From contig NZ_JAUETR010000002.1 of the NCBI RefSeq assembly GCF_032484785.1, forward strand, positions 1,178,001-1,242,000: 64,000 nt of DNA, read 5' to 3'. This document shows positions 44,175 to 52,774 of the stretch, one piece after another; position 1 is the first letter of the stretch; every line of letters begins with the position of its first letter. This DNA comes from Bradyrhizobium sp. SZCCHNS1050. Its GTDB lineage: Bacteria; Pseudomonadota; Alphaproteobacteria; Rhizobiales; Xanthobacteraceae. The notes under the pieces are model-generated. The model did no database searches. It saw only the letters and a list, made by a program, of their open reading frames with translations, and had not been told where the DNA came from. The position numbers and the translations under genes were made by a program.

Positions 44175-45820
44175 AGCGCGCGATCCAGGAAATGGCCGGC
44201 CCTGGGCGGCATCGCCGCCGGCGGCGCGCCGTCCTGCACCACGAGATCGCCCGGCGAGAGCTCGGCACGGCTGAGGGCCTGGCTCAGTTCGGAGAGACCG
44301 GCCCGCAAGCGCGCGGCGGTGACCGGACGCTCGGCCCACATCCGCACGGAGGTGCGCTCGGCGCTGAAGCTGATCATCGCATGCACCGGGCCGGCCGGCT
44401 CGACGTCGAGCGAGAAGCGCGCCCGCCAGACGCGCTTGGCGGCGTCCGGCGATTGCGTGCCGCCGTCGCGCGAGATCTCGAACTGCGCCATGGCCGTGCC
44501 CTGCGGGGTAGCGAAGGGAATCTCGAAGTTCCAGCGCGGCGGCGCGGGATCGGTGCGCGCGGTCGAGGCGTCCGGGCGATCCGGCAGCGACGCCACCTGC
44601 AGCAGGGTCTGGCGCGACAGCGCCTGGTCGGTCTCGTCGAGCAGGCGGTGCGCGATCGCCGGCAGCGGCGTGTCCGGGCCGAGCGTCGGCGTCGCCACGG
44701 CCTGCGGCATCGGTGCAGCCCCGCGGAACGGCGGCGGCGGCGTGTTGGTGCGCACGACCATATCGGCGCGGCCGTTGGCGTTGCGTCCGGGAACGAGGCC
44801 GGCGGCGCGCGGAATCTGCTGCTGCGCTTCCTGCAGCACGGCCAGCACCGTGCCGGGCGTGAGCGACTGCGCCTTGGCGCCCGTCAGGGCCTCGATCAGC
44901 GCCGAGCCGGTGAAGCCGGCAGACGCGGCGTCGGGCCGCCCCATTCCCGTGGCCCAGGGCTGTGGCGGCAGCTCGATCTCGATGTCGGGCACCAGCGAGG
45001 GTGCGCCGCTCTGTTGCTGCGCGGCGGCGGCGCGGCCGGCCTCGGACAGCACCGAGGCGTAGGAGCCACCGGGCGATGGCTGCGTCGACGCCGCCATGCC
45101 GGGCTCGGCGGTCTGCAGCACCGTCGCCAGCGTCTGGCGCAGCACGATCAGCGCCGCCTTCAGGTCGGGCGTGCCGGCACCGGCGGCGCCATTGGCGAGC
45201 GAGGATTCCAGGAACAGGCCGGATTGCTGTACGGCGTTCTGCACATCCTCCGCGGTCAGCGCCGGCGATAGCTGGGTCTGCTGCGCCAGCACCTGGGCCA
45301 CGGCGGCGCGCAAGGCCGGTGGAAGGTTCGGCGAGTCGGCGACGGCCTGGAGATCGGCGAACAATTGGCCCTGGCTGCCCTGGCGGGTCGCCGCCTCCTC
45401 GCTGGCAATCGACAATGCGAGCCGCTCCAGCCCGGTCAGCGGATCCGGCGGCGGAGGCAACGCCGGCGCCAGCCGGCCGGTGACGTCGACGACGGTGGCG
45501 GCCGGCGTCGGGGTGCCGGTGGTGCCAGCGGCAGCGCTGCCGCCTTGCCCGACGATGGCGAGCTGCAGCCCTTGCGCGGTCTGCGACACGGCGACCTGCA
45601 CCGTCTGGCCGGCCTGCAGCGGCAGCTCGCTCGCGAGCTCCATCGACAGGTTTCCGATCGCGACTTGGACCAGATTCTCGGCGAGCACCTGCTGCACCCT
45701 GGCGCTGACCAGTGCGCCGGCCTGCAGCGTGGTTGCTGCCGCCACCGTGGATCCGGCCGGCGAGCTGCCGACGCCGCGGACGGCGCTCACGGAAGGCGGC
45801 GGGGTGACACTCTGGACCAT
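44171..45820 (-). CDS. FliK-like protein with flagellar hook-length control C-terminal domain
   Basis: A 549-residue protein. The N-terminal 400 residues are rich in Ala, Gln, Pro, Ser and Thr and probably extended, as in hook-length rulers. The C-terminal part (about 430-535) has WNFEIPFATPQGTAMAQFEI, SLDVEPAGPVHAMISFSAER and RLRAGLSELSQALSRAEL, matching the Flg_hook domain. The domain is thought to bind the FlhB cytoplasmic part to switch export. It is translated just ahead of the FlhB-C homologue, which strengthens the case for a working pair. No other flagellar gene but motA is in the window. Confidence 0.83.
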   Translation of the reverse strand: MVQSVTPPPSVSAVRGVGSSPAGSTVAAATTLQAGALVSARVQQVLAENLVQVAIGNLSMELASELPLQAGQTVQVAVSQTAQGLQLAIVGQGGSAAAGTTGTPTPAATVVDVTGRLAPALPPPPDPLTGLERLALSIASEEAATRQGSQGQLFADLQAVADSPNLPPALRAAVAQVLAQQTQLSPALTAEDVQNAVQQSGLFLESSLANGAAGAGTPDLKAALIVLRQTLATVLQTAEPGMAASTQPSPGGSYASVLSEAGRAAAAQQQSGAPSLVPDIEIELPPQPWATGMGRPDAASAGFTGSALIEALTGAKAQSLTPGTVLAVLQEAQQQIPRAAGLVPGRNANGRADMVVRTNTPPPPFRGAAPMPQAVATPTLGPDTPLPAIAHRLLDETDQALSRQTLLQVASLPDRPDASTARTDPAPPRWNFEIPFATPQGTAMAQFEISRDGGTQSPDAAKRVWRARFSLDVEPAGPVHAMISFSAERTSVRMWAERPVTAARLRAGLSELSQALSRAELSPGDLVVQDGAPPAAMPPRAGHFLDRAL

Positions 45821-45881
45821 GCGCGTACTCGGGTTACGCGCACAGCCTAGCGGTTGCCCCTAAACCCGGCGTTAACCGGCC

Positions 45882-46664
45882 TCAGAGCGCGGCGTCGACC
45901 GCCTGGAGGATGCGGACGGCGGCCTCGTAGTCGATCTGCTTGGCGACGCGGCGGCTCATCGCCTCCTCGTCGGCCCCCCATTGCGCGACGTTCCAGTCCT
46001 CGTCGACATGGGCTGCCGCCCAGACCTGGTCGGGGTCGCGCACCCCATGAACCAGCGCCAGCGCCAGCAGCGCCGAGCCGGTCAGTGTGGTGACGACATG
46101 CGCCGCCGCCACCGTCCACGGGCCGGTCGGCAGCGCACCGCGCGCCGCCTGAACCGCAGCCTCCGGCTGGGTCACATGCATGATGCCTTCGGACAGGATG
46201 AAATGCGCGCCGAGACTATCGCGGGCCCAGTCCAGCACCGGGTCCCAATGCTCGGCCTCGCGCGCGACCAGCCCCTCAGGATGACCGGCCCGGTAGAACA
46301 ACAGGTCGGATTGGAGATATTTGGCAATGTCCTCGCGCACGTCATCGGTGCGGTCGACCACCGACTGCACGACGCTGTTGGCGAACCGCGTCAGCGGCAT
46401 CGTGGCGGGATCGATGTTCTCACCCTGGGCCTGCCACTCGGCGGCCACGGCCGCCGCCAGCTCCCCGGCGGGAACGATGACGACGCGCCCCGACGGCGTG
46501 CGGATCGGCCGGCCGTCGAGGGTCACGTTGAAGCCGCCCTCGGCGGCGGCGGTCCCGGCCTCCTTGTAGAAGCGCTTGCGCAGCGGCGTCCGCATCGCCT
46601 GGCGCGCCGATTCCTGCGGATCGAGCGGCGACCGGCCGACGACGTCGTCAAACAGTTCACGCAT
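45882..46664 (-). CDS. ATP12 family ATP synthase F1 assembly chaperone
   Basis: A 260-residue protein. The ATP12 pattern is clear: RKRFYKEAGTAAAEGGFNVT, LDGRPIRTPSGRVVIVP, AAEWQAQGENIDPATMPLTR, and SDLLFYRAGHPEGLVAREAE. In mitochondria ATP12 binds the alpha subunit of F1-ATPase before assembly; homologues occur in alphaproteobacteria with probably the same role. Divergent from the exported protein gene at 46754 across an 89-base gap. No ATP synthase gene is nearby. Confidence 0.9.
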   Translation of the reverse strand: MRELFDDVVGRSPLDPQESARQAMRTPLRKRFYKEAGTAAAEGGFNVTLDGRPIRTPSGRVVIVPAGELAAAVAAEWQAQGENIDPATMPLTRFANSVVQSVVDRTDDVREDIAKYLQSDLLFYRAGHPEGLVAREAEHWDPVLDWARDSLGAHFILSEGIMHVTQPEAAVQAARGALPTGPWTVAAAHVVTTLTGSALLALALVHGVRDPDQVWAAAHVDEDWNVAQWGADEEAMSRRVAKQIDYEAAVRILQAVDAAL

Positions 46665-46753
46665 CAGAATTCCAGCCCTCTCGCGGGATGATCACACGGG
46701 ATCCGTTGTTTTCGCGGTAGATAAGCCCTGTCCGCCCGAAATGCGAGCTGCCG

Positions 46754-47194
46754 ATGCGTCCCCTGCTCTCCGCTCTCGTCCTGCTCGGCAGCACCGTCCC
46801 GGCCGCAGCCGGCTTCCGCACGCCGGAATCGCTGGTGCGCAACGTCTATGCGCATTACGGCCGGGGCGCGCCGGAGCTCTCCGCCGGGCTGCCGCGGACG
46901 GCCGAGGTCGCACGGCAGTTCTTCGATCCGAGCCTCGCCAGGGCCTGGACGGCGCCGCGGCGTGAGCCCTACGATTTCCTGGTGCAGAGCCCGCGCTGGA
47001 AGCTCGGCCCGGTCGCGATCTCGATTGTGCGCAGGCAGTTCGACAAGACCTATGTCGCCGCCAGCTTCGACAACCAGGGCCACCGCGTGACGATGAACTT
47101 CATCGTGGTCAAGGGGCCGGACGGCTGGGTCATCCTCGATGTCGAAACCCCGCACGATTCGCTCACACTGTTCCTGGAGCAGTTCCGGAACTGA
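46754..47194 (+). CDS. Exported protein, possibly DUF3828-like
   Basis: A 146-residue protein with a signal peptide to about 19 (LLSALVLLGSTVPAAA). The mature part has a helix FRTPESLVRNVYAHYGRG and later SIVRRQFDKTYVAASFDNQG and MNFIVVKGPDGWVILDVE, the alpha/beta order seen in DUF3828 and NTF2-like exported proteins. No function is known. It is followed on the same strand by the 57-residue sigma 1.1-like gene with a 61-base gap. Confidence 0.72.
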   Translation: MRPLLSALVLLGSTVPAAAGFRTPESLVRNVYAHYGRGAPELSAGLPRTAEVARQFFDPSLARAWTAPRREPYDFLVQSPRWKLGPVAISIVRRQFDKTYVAASFDNQGHRVTMNFIVVKGPDGWVILDVETPHDSLTLFLEQFRN

Positions 47195-47255
47195 AGGCCG
47201 CAGCGGAAACCGATTCTCCTCCCCTTAAGCAGAGGCTGCAAAGAGGAGGACGACC

Positions 47256-47429
47256 ATGAACATGCCGGAGATCGTTCGCCGGCTGATCGCGATGAGCGAG
47301 CAGGATGGCGAGATCACCTTCGACGAGTTGAACGCGCTGTGCGGATGGGACATGCCGCCCGAGGATATCGAAAACATCTTCTGCGCGCTGCGGGACGCGG
47401 GCATTCAACTCGTCGAACAGAGAGGCTGA
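47256..47429 (+). CDS. Stand-alone sigma-70 region 1.1-like protein (57 residues)
   Basis: A very short protein that aligns by eye over its whole length with region 1.1 of RpoD: VRRLIAMSEQDGEITFDELN resembles LLxLGKEQGYLTYDEIN, and PPEDIENIFCALRDAGIQLV resembles DxEQIEDIISMLNDMGIQVV. Region 1.1 is acidic, helical and covers the DNA-binding face of free sigma. This protein lacks all other sigma regions. AAGAGGAGG lies 6 bases before ATG 47256, which supports translation. It might bind sigma or RNA polymerase, or have another use for the fold; neither is shown here. Confidence 0.75.
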   Translation: MNMPEIVRRLIAMSEQDGEITFDELNALCGWDMPPEDIENIFCALRDAGIQLVEQRG

Positions 47430-47444
47430 GCGCTCCGGAGCCGC

Positions 47445-48827
47445 TCACTCCTCCGGCGCGTTCTCGATCGGGTCGAAGCGGTCATGCTCGAGGCCGAGCA
47501 GGTTCCACGACTGCAGCATGTGCGGCGGCAGCGGCGCGGTGGCGTCGATGAACCCGCCGCGCGGATGCGGGATGACGATGCGGCGCGCCAAGAGATGCAG
47601 CCGGTTCTGCAGGCCGCCGGGCAGCGCCCAGTTCTCGATGTTGAAATATTTGGGATCGCCGACGATGGGGTGGCCGATATGGGCCATGTGCGCGCGCAAC
47701 TGATGGGTGCGCCCCGTCACCGGCTTCAAGGACACCCAGGCGAGCTTGTTGGCCGAGGCCTCGACCACGGCGTAGTAGGTCACGGCGTGGCTGGCGCCCT
47801 CGTCGCCATGGGCGGCGACGCGCATGATGGTGTCGTCCTCGCTCTCCTCCTTGGCAAGATACGTGGAGATGCGGCCCTGCTTGGGCTTGGGCACGCCCGC
47901 CACCAGCGCCCAGTAGATCTTGCGCGCGGAACGGCTGCGGAAGGCGCCAGTCAGATGCGTGGCGGCGAAACGGGTCTTGGCGATCAGGAGGCAGCCGGAG
48001 GTCTCGCGGTCGATGCGGTGCACGAGCCGCGGCTTCTGGCCCTTGGCGTCGCGCATCACCTCCAGCATCTGGTCGATGTGGCGGGTCATGCCGGAGCCGC
48101 CCTGCACCGCGAGCCCGGCGGGCTTGTTGAGGACGAGCACGTCGTCGTCCTCGTACAGCGTCATCGCCTTGAGGCTCTCAAGCGTCTTTCGCTCGCCCTC
48201 GGAGAGGCCGGCGCGCTCCTTCGGCGCATCGAGCTTGAGCGGCGGAATGCGCACGCTCTGCCCTTCCTCCAGGCGGTCCTTGGAGTCCGCGCGCTTGCCA
48301 TCGACGCGCAACTCGCCTTTGCGGACGATGCGCTGGATGTGGGAGAACGACAGACCGGGGAAGCGCGCCTCGAGGAAGCGGTCGACGCGCATGTTGTTCT
48401 CGTCGGCCGTGACCACCACGGTCTGCACCTTCGTCGGCAGCAGCGGCGTCTCCGGCTCGACCTTCTTCGGCGGCGGCGCCGCAGGCCTGCGCTCGGCATG
48501 CTCCGAGCTGAACCGCGCCGGCTTGCCGGCGCCGGCGCGCTTGGCCGGCGGCTGTTTGCGCGGCGCGAAGCTGTCGCGGCGATCCTCTCCCTCGGCGCGC
48601 GGCGCACGGCTGCGCTCGGCTTTACCGCGCCCGAAATCGCCGCGCGGTGCCGCCTCGCGGTCACCGGCAAAACGGTCGCGCCGCGGCCGCTCGGCATCGG
48701 GACGCTTCGCAGACTCACGCTTGGCCGCGGCGCCTGGGCTGCGGGCCGCCTCGGCCTTCGGCCGCTCGCTGCGGCGATCGGTCGGGCGATCGGATCGGGT
48801 CTGGGTTCGCTTGATACGGCGGCTCAT
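47445..48827 (-). CDS. rluC: RluA/RluC family 23S rRNA pseudouridine synthase with long basic N-terminus
   Basis: A 460-residue enzyme. The first 125 residues are Arg/Lys/Ala/Pro/Asp-rich, with no fold, and are not in typical RluC of about 320 residues. An S4 RNA-binding domain follows (MRVDRFLEARFPGLSFSHIQ to about 195). The catalytic part has LYEDDDVLVLNKPAGLAVQG and the active Asp in LVHRIDRETSGCLL, then PVTGRTHQLRAHMAHIGHPI. It isomerises uridines in 23S rRNA; RluC versus RluD target is inferred from the S4 domain and family. The basic tail probably adds RNA affinity. Confidence 0.9.
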   Translation of the reverse strand: MSRRIKRTQTRSDRPTDRRSERPKAEAARSPGAAAKRESAKRPDAERPRRDRFAGDREAAPRGDFGRGKAERSRAPRAEGEDRRDSFAPRKQPPAKRAGAGKPARFSSEHAERRPAAPPPKKVEPETPLLPTKVQTVVVTADENNMRVDRFLEARFPGLSFSHIQRIVRKGELRVDGKRADSKDRLEEGQSVRIPPLKLDAPKERAGLSEGERKTLESLKAMTLYEDDDVLVLNKPAGLAVQGGSGMTRHIDQMLEVMRDAKGQKPRLVHRIDRETSGCLLIAKTRFAATHLTGAFRSRSARKIYWALVAGVPKPKQGRISTYLAKEESEDDTIMRVAAHGDEGASHAVTYYAVVEASANKLAWVSLKPVTGRTHQLRAHMAHIGHPIVGDPKYFNIENWALPGGLQNRLHLLARRIVIPHPRGGFIDATAPLPPHMLQSWNLLGLEHDRFDPIENAPEE

Positions 48828-48932
48828 GGCAGGTTGCGTATCTCAAAAGCCACTGCCAGTCACGGCGAAATCGCGATAAATCCGCTTGTGAGTCGGCCCC
48901 TTGGGCCATCGATACTGATCGGAGCGAATCGA

Positions 48933-49880
48933 ATGACGCTCACGCGACTGGGCCTGGCGATCCTGGCAGCCACGCTGGCGACGACCGCCACGCAGGCGCA
49001 GCAGAGCCCGATGCCCGACGACATCGCCTGGAAGCTGATCGAGATCGGCCGGGTCGTCGCCCCGCCGAAGACCGCCGCGATCTACGCGCCGCTGCAGGCC
49101 AAGGAACCCTACACCGGCGTCAAGGTGCAGCGCGATGTGAGATACGGCACGGCCGAACGCAATCTGCTCGACGTCTTCACACCGGATGCCGCGGCCCCGC
49201 CCCGGCCCGTGCTGATCTTCGTGCATGGCGGCGCCTTCATCGGCGGCAACAAGCGCACCACGCCGGACGGCCCGTTCTACGACAACATCATGCTATGGGC
49301 GGTGAAGAGCGGCTTCGTCGGCGTCGACATCACCTACCGCCTCGCGCCGAAATTCCCCTGGCCTGCCGGCGTCGAGGACGTCGCCAGCGCGGTGCAATGG
49401 GTGGCCGCCCACGCCGCCGAGAACGGCGGCGATCCCGCGCGCATCTATCTGATGGGCCATTCGGCCGGCGCGGTGCACGTCGCAACCTATGTGGCGCATC
49501 CCGAATTCCACAAGGTCGCCGGCGGCGGCCTTGCGGGCGCGATCATGGCCTCGGGCGTCTACGACCTCACCGCGACGCCGCTCGGCGACCAGGAGATGGC
49601 CTATTTCGGCACCGATCCCTCGCGCTTCAAGGAGCGCTCGTCGCTATCAGGCCTGCAAGCCTCGAGTCTGTCGCTGATGATCGTCTCCGCCGAGCTCGAC
49701 CCGCCGCGCTTCGTCGAGCAGTTCGACCTGTTGAAGCAGGCCGCCTGCAAACGGCCATCCGGCTGCGCCCGCGCGGTGATGCTGCCGCAGCACAGCCACA
49801 TGTCCGAGGTGTATGCGATCAATACCGAGGACGACCGGCTGACGCGGGAGATCGCGGAGTTCGTACAGACGGGCAAATAG
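48933..49880 (+). CDS. Exported alpha/beta hydrolase (esterase/lipase type)
   Basis: A 315-residue protein with a signal peptide to about 22 (LGLAILAATLATTATQAQ). IFVHGGAFIGGNK is the HGGG-type oxyanion motif; GHSAGAVHVATY is the nucleophile elbow with Ser; the acid is likely in SAELDPPRFVEQ; the His in LPQHSHMSEVYAIN. This fits the hormone-sensitive-lipase-like or carboxylesterase group. The substrate is unknown. It starts at ATG 48933 after GGAG and is divergent from rluC. Confidence 0.86.
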   Translation: MTLTRLGLAILAATLATTATQAQQSPMPDDIAWKLIEIGRVVAPPKTAAIYAPLQAKEPYTGVKVQRDVRYGTAERNLLDVFTPDAAAPPRPVLIFVHGGAFIGGNKRTTPDGPFYDNIMLWAVKSGFVGVDITYRLAPKFPWPAGVEDVASAVQWVAAHAAENGGDPARIYLMGHSAGAVHVATYVAHPEFHKVAGGGLAGAIMASGVYDLTATPLGDQEMAYFGTDPSRFKERSSLSGLQASSLSLMIVSAELDPPRFVEQFDLLKQAACKRPSGCARAVMLPQHSHMSEVYAINTEDDRLTREIAEFVQTGK

Positions 49881-49989
49881 TTGATGGTCACTTGGCATAG
49901 CGGTCTCCGAGTCAGGCGTCCGCAGGAGAGCTCGGTGTTTCCCGGCAAGCGGGCCGAGGTGAACCGAGCAAGCCGCAAGGTCAGCGATG

Positions 49990-51324
49990 CTACCCGCCCC
50001 TCTCCTTCCTCAGCTTCGCCCAGTAGTCCAGCCGCTTCCGGATCTCGCGCTCGAAGCCGCGCTCGGGGGGATCGTAGAAGTGCTGGCGACCGAGGGCCTC
50101 GGGAAAGTAGTCCTGCCCCGAAAACGCGTCGGGCGTGTCGTGGTCGTACTGATAGCCGGTGCCGTAGCCTTCGCTCTGCATCAGCTTGGTCGGGGCATTC
50201 AAGATGTGCTTGGGCGGCAGCAGCGAGCCGCCCTCCTTCGCCACGCGCTTGGCGGCGCCGAACGCCTTGTAGGCGGCGTTGGATTTCGGCGCGGTCGCCA
50301 CATAGATCACGGCCTGCGCGATCGCGAGCTCGCCTTCGGGCGAGCCCAGGAAATCATAAGCGTCCTTGGCGGCGTTGGCGATGACCAGCGCCTGAGGATC
50401 GGCGAGGCCGATGTCCTCCACGGCCATGCGCACGATGCGGCGGGCGAGGAACAGCGGATCCTCGCCGGCGTCGAGCATGCGGGCGAAGTAGTACAGCGCC
50501 GCATCCGGGTCCGAGCCTCGCACCGATTTGTGCATGGCCGAGATCAGGTTGTAGTGGCCGTCGGCGGACTTGTCGTAGATCGGCGCGCGGCGCTGCAGGA
50601 TGTCCTGCAGCTGCACCGCGTTGAATATCTCGTCCTTGCGCGCCGAGCGCCAGACCTCCTCGGCGAGCGTCAGCGCGGCGCGGCCGTCGCCGTCGGCCAT
50701 GCGGATCAGCACGGCGCGCGCCTCGTCATCGAGCGGCAGCTTGCGGCCCTCGACCGCCTCTGCGTTGCTGTAGAGCTTCTCGATCGCGGCGGCGTCGAGC
50801 GAGTGGAACACCAGCACGCGCGACCGCGACAGCAGAGCGGCGTTGAGCTCGAAGGACGGGTTCTCCGTGGTCGCGCCGACCAGCACGACGGTGCCGTCCT
50901 CCATCACCGGCAGGAAGGAATCCTGCTGGGCGCGGTTGAAGCGATGCACCTCGTCGACGAACAGCAGCGTGCCCTGCCCGGTCTCGCGCCGCGCGCGCGC
51001 CGCGTCGAACACCTTCTTCAAATCGGCGACGCCGGAGAACACCGCCGAGATCTGCTCGAAATGCAACTCCGTGGCGTCTGCCAACAGCCGCGCCACCGTG
51101 GTCTTGCCGGTGCCGGGCGGGCCCCAGAAGATCAGCGAGCCCAGCGTGCGCGTCTCCAGCATGCGCGTCAGCGCGCCGTCGGGCCCGAGGATGTGATCCT
51201 GCCCGACGACGTCGGACAGCTTGTGCGGGCGCAGCCGCTCCGGCAGCGGCCGTGGCGCATCCTGCTCCATCCCCGCCGCAGCGAAGAGGCTCGGGCCTCC
51301 CTGCTGGGGACGCTTCGGGCTCAT
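49990..51324 (-). CDS. rarA: Replication-associated recombination protein RarA (MgsA)
   Basis: A 444-residue AAA+ ATPase that acts at stalled replication forks. Walker A is GPPGTGKTTVARLLA (about 70), Walker B is LLFVDEVHRFNRAQQD, and sensor 1 is VVLVGATTENPSFELN. The C-terminal tetramer domain has DLISAMHKSVRGSDPDAALY-type sequence (NLISAMHKSVRGSDPDAALY) and VGIPEARIVLAQA-equivalents. ATG 51324 overlaps the stop of the protease gene upstream (ATGA), so they form an operon and RarA translation may depend on it. Confidence 0.95.
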   Translation of the reverse strand: MSPKRPQQGGPSLFAAAGMEQDAPRPLPERLRPHKLSDVVGQDHILGPDGALTRMLETRTLGSLIFWGPPGTGKTTVARLLADATELHFEQISAVFSGVADLKKVFDAARARRETGQGTLLFVDEVHRFNRAQQDSFLPVMEDGTVVLVGATTENPSFELNAALLSRSRVLVFHSLDAAAIEKLYSNAEAVEGRKLPLDDEARAVLIRMADGDGRAALTLAEEVWRSARKDEIFNAVQLQDILQRRAPIYDKSADGHYNLISAMHKSVRGSDPDAALYYFARMLDAGEDPLFLARRIVRMAVEDIGLADPQALVIANAAKDAYDFLGSPEGELAIAQAVIYVATAPKSNAAYKAFGAAKRVAKEGGSLLPPKHILNAPTKLMQSEGYGTGYQYDHDTPDAFSGQDYFPEALGRQHFYDPPERGFEREIRKRLDYWAKLRKERGG

Positions 51325-52715
51325 CCGCCGAGCGTGACGTTGATCTGCTGGCCGCCGCGCAGCACGGTGATGCGCCAGATGCGGGCGGCCTCGCGCGAGG
51401 CCTTGTCGAGATCGGCGGTCTTGGCGATCTTCTGGTTGTTCACGGCCATGATGACGTCGCCCTTCTGGAAGCCGACATTGGCGGCGGTGGTGCCGTCGCC
51501 CGGCTCGAGCACCACCACGCCCTCGGTGTCGGCATCGAGGTGCAGCTCGTCGGCGACCGCCGGCGAGATGTTGGCGACCTTCGCGCCCTGGAATGGCGAG
51601 CGGCCGTTGATGACCATCTCGTTGCGCCCGGTGTCCGGTGCGGTCTCCAGCGCGACCGCGACCTTCACCGGCTTGCCGCCGCGTTGCACCTCGATCTGCG
51701 CAGTGCCGCCGAGCGGACGGGTCGCAAAACGGTAGTCGAACGCGTTGGGATCATCGACGGTCTGGCCGTCGATCGACACGATCAGGTCCGACGACTTGAT
51801 GCCCGCCTTCGCCGCCGGGCTGTTCGCGACCACCGAGGCGACTAGCGCGCCGGTCGGCGAGCGCAGGCCGAGGCTCTCGGCGATCTCGGGCGTCACCGCC
51901 TGCAGCCGCGCGCCGAGCCAGGGGCGCTTCACCGCCTTGCCGCCGCTCTTGGCCGAGGCCACGACGACGCGCACCATGTTCGCAGGAATGGCAAAGCCGA
52001 TGCCCTGCGAGCCGCCGGATTTGGAATAGATCGCGGTGTTGATGCCGACCAGACGGCCGTTGATATCGACCAACGCACCGCCCGAATTACCGGGATTGAT
52101 CGCGGCATCGGTCTGGATGAAGAACTGATAGTCGGTGATGCCGACCTGTGTGCGCGCCAGCGCCGAGACGATGCCGTGCGTCACGGTCTGGCCGACGCCG
52201 AACGGATTGCCGATCGCCAGCACGATGTCGCCGACCAGCAGATCGTCGGAATTGGCGAGGTCGAGCGTCGGAAACTGCTCCTTGGTGCCCTTCAGCTTGA
52301 GCACGGCGAGATCGGTACGGCTGTCCTTCAGCACGATCTCGGCCTCGAACTCGCGCTTGTCGGCGAGCGAAACCTTCACCTCGTCGGCGCCCTCGATCAC
52401 ATGCACGTTGGTGACGACGAGACCCGACGCATCGATCATCACGCCCGAGCCGAGCGAGCGCTGCATCTGCTCCTGCGGCCCGCCCTGCAGACCGAAGAAG
52501 CGGCGGAAGATCGGATCGTCGAGAAAGGGATTGCGGTTCTGCACCACCTTGGCGGCGTAGACGTTGACGACCGCCGGCTGCACGCGCTGCACGATCGGCG
52601 CATACGACAGCCGCAGCTCGGCCTGGGACTGCGGCACGCGCCGGTCCTGCGCCGCGAGCGGAGACGCGGCCAGCAGGGACAGCAGCAGGACCAGTGTGGA
52701 GCGAATCAACGACAT
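51321..52715 (-). CDS. DegP/DegQ-type periplasmic serine protease
   Basis: A 464-residue HtrA protease. The signal peptide is about 1-22 (STLVLLLSLLAASPLAAQ). The trypsin-like domain has the catalytic His in TNVHVIEGADE, Asp in SRTDLAVLKLK and Ser in NPGNSGGALVDI. Two PDZ domains follow (from about 255 and 365), with LGARLQAVTPEIAESLGL at the first. It degrades or refolds damaged envelope proteins. The start at 52715 is chosen because the signal peptide begins there. It overlaps rarA downstream. Confidence 0.93.
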   Translation of the reverse strand: MSLIRSTLVLLLSLLAASPLAAQDRRVPQSQAELRLSYAPIVQRVQPAVVNVYAAKVVQNRNPFLDDPIFRRFFGLQGGPQEQMQRSLGSGVMIDASGLVVTNVHVIEGADEVKVSLADKREFEAEIVLKDSRTDLAVLKLKGTKEQFPTLDLANSDDLLVGDIVLAIGNPFGVGQTVTHGIVSALARTQVGITDYQFFIQTDAAINPGNSGGALVDINGRLVGINTAIYSKSGGSQGIGFAIPANMVRVVVASAKSGGKAVKRPWLGARLQAVTPEIAESLGLRSPTGALVASVVANSPAAKAGIKSSDLIVSIDGQTVDDPNAFDYRFATRPLGGTAQIEVQRGGKPVKVAVALETAPDTGRNEMVINGRSPFQGAKVANISPAVADELHLDADTEGVVVLEPGDGTTAANVGFQKGDVIMAVNNQKIAKTADLDKASREAARIWRITVLRGGQQINVTLGG

Positions 52716-52774
52716 GCGAACAATCCTGGAAAATGACGGTTTCGATATAGGCGGAACGGCCGGTGCGGCCAAGC

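Noticed and set aside
49990..52715. degP-rarA considered as a defence or mobile gene pair
   Set aside because: Both are ordinary housekeeping genes, and no nuclease, transposase or integrase is nearby.
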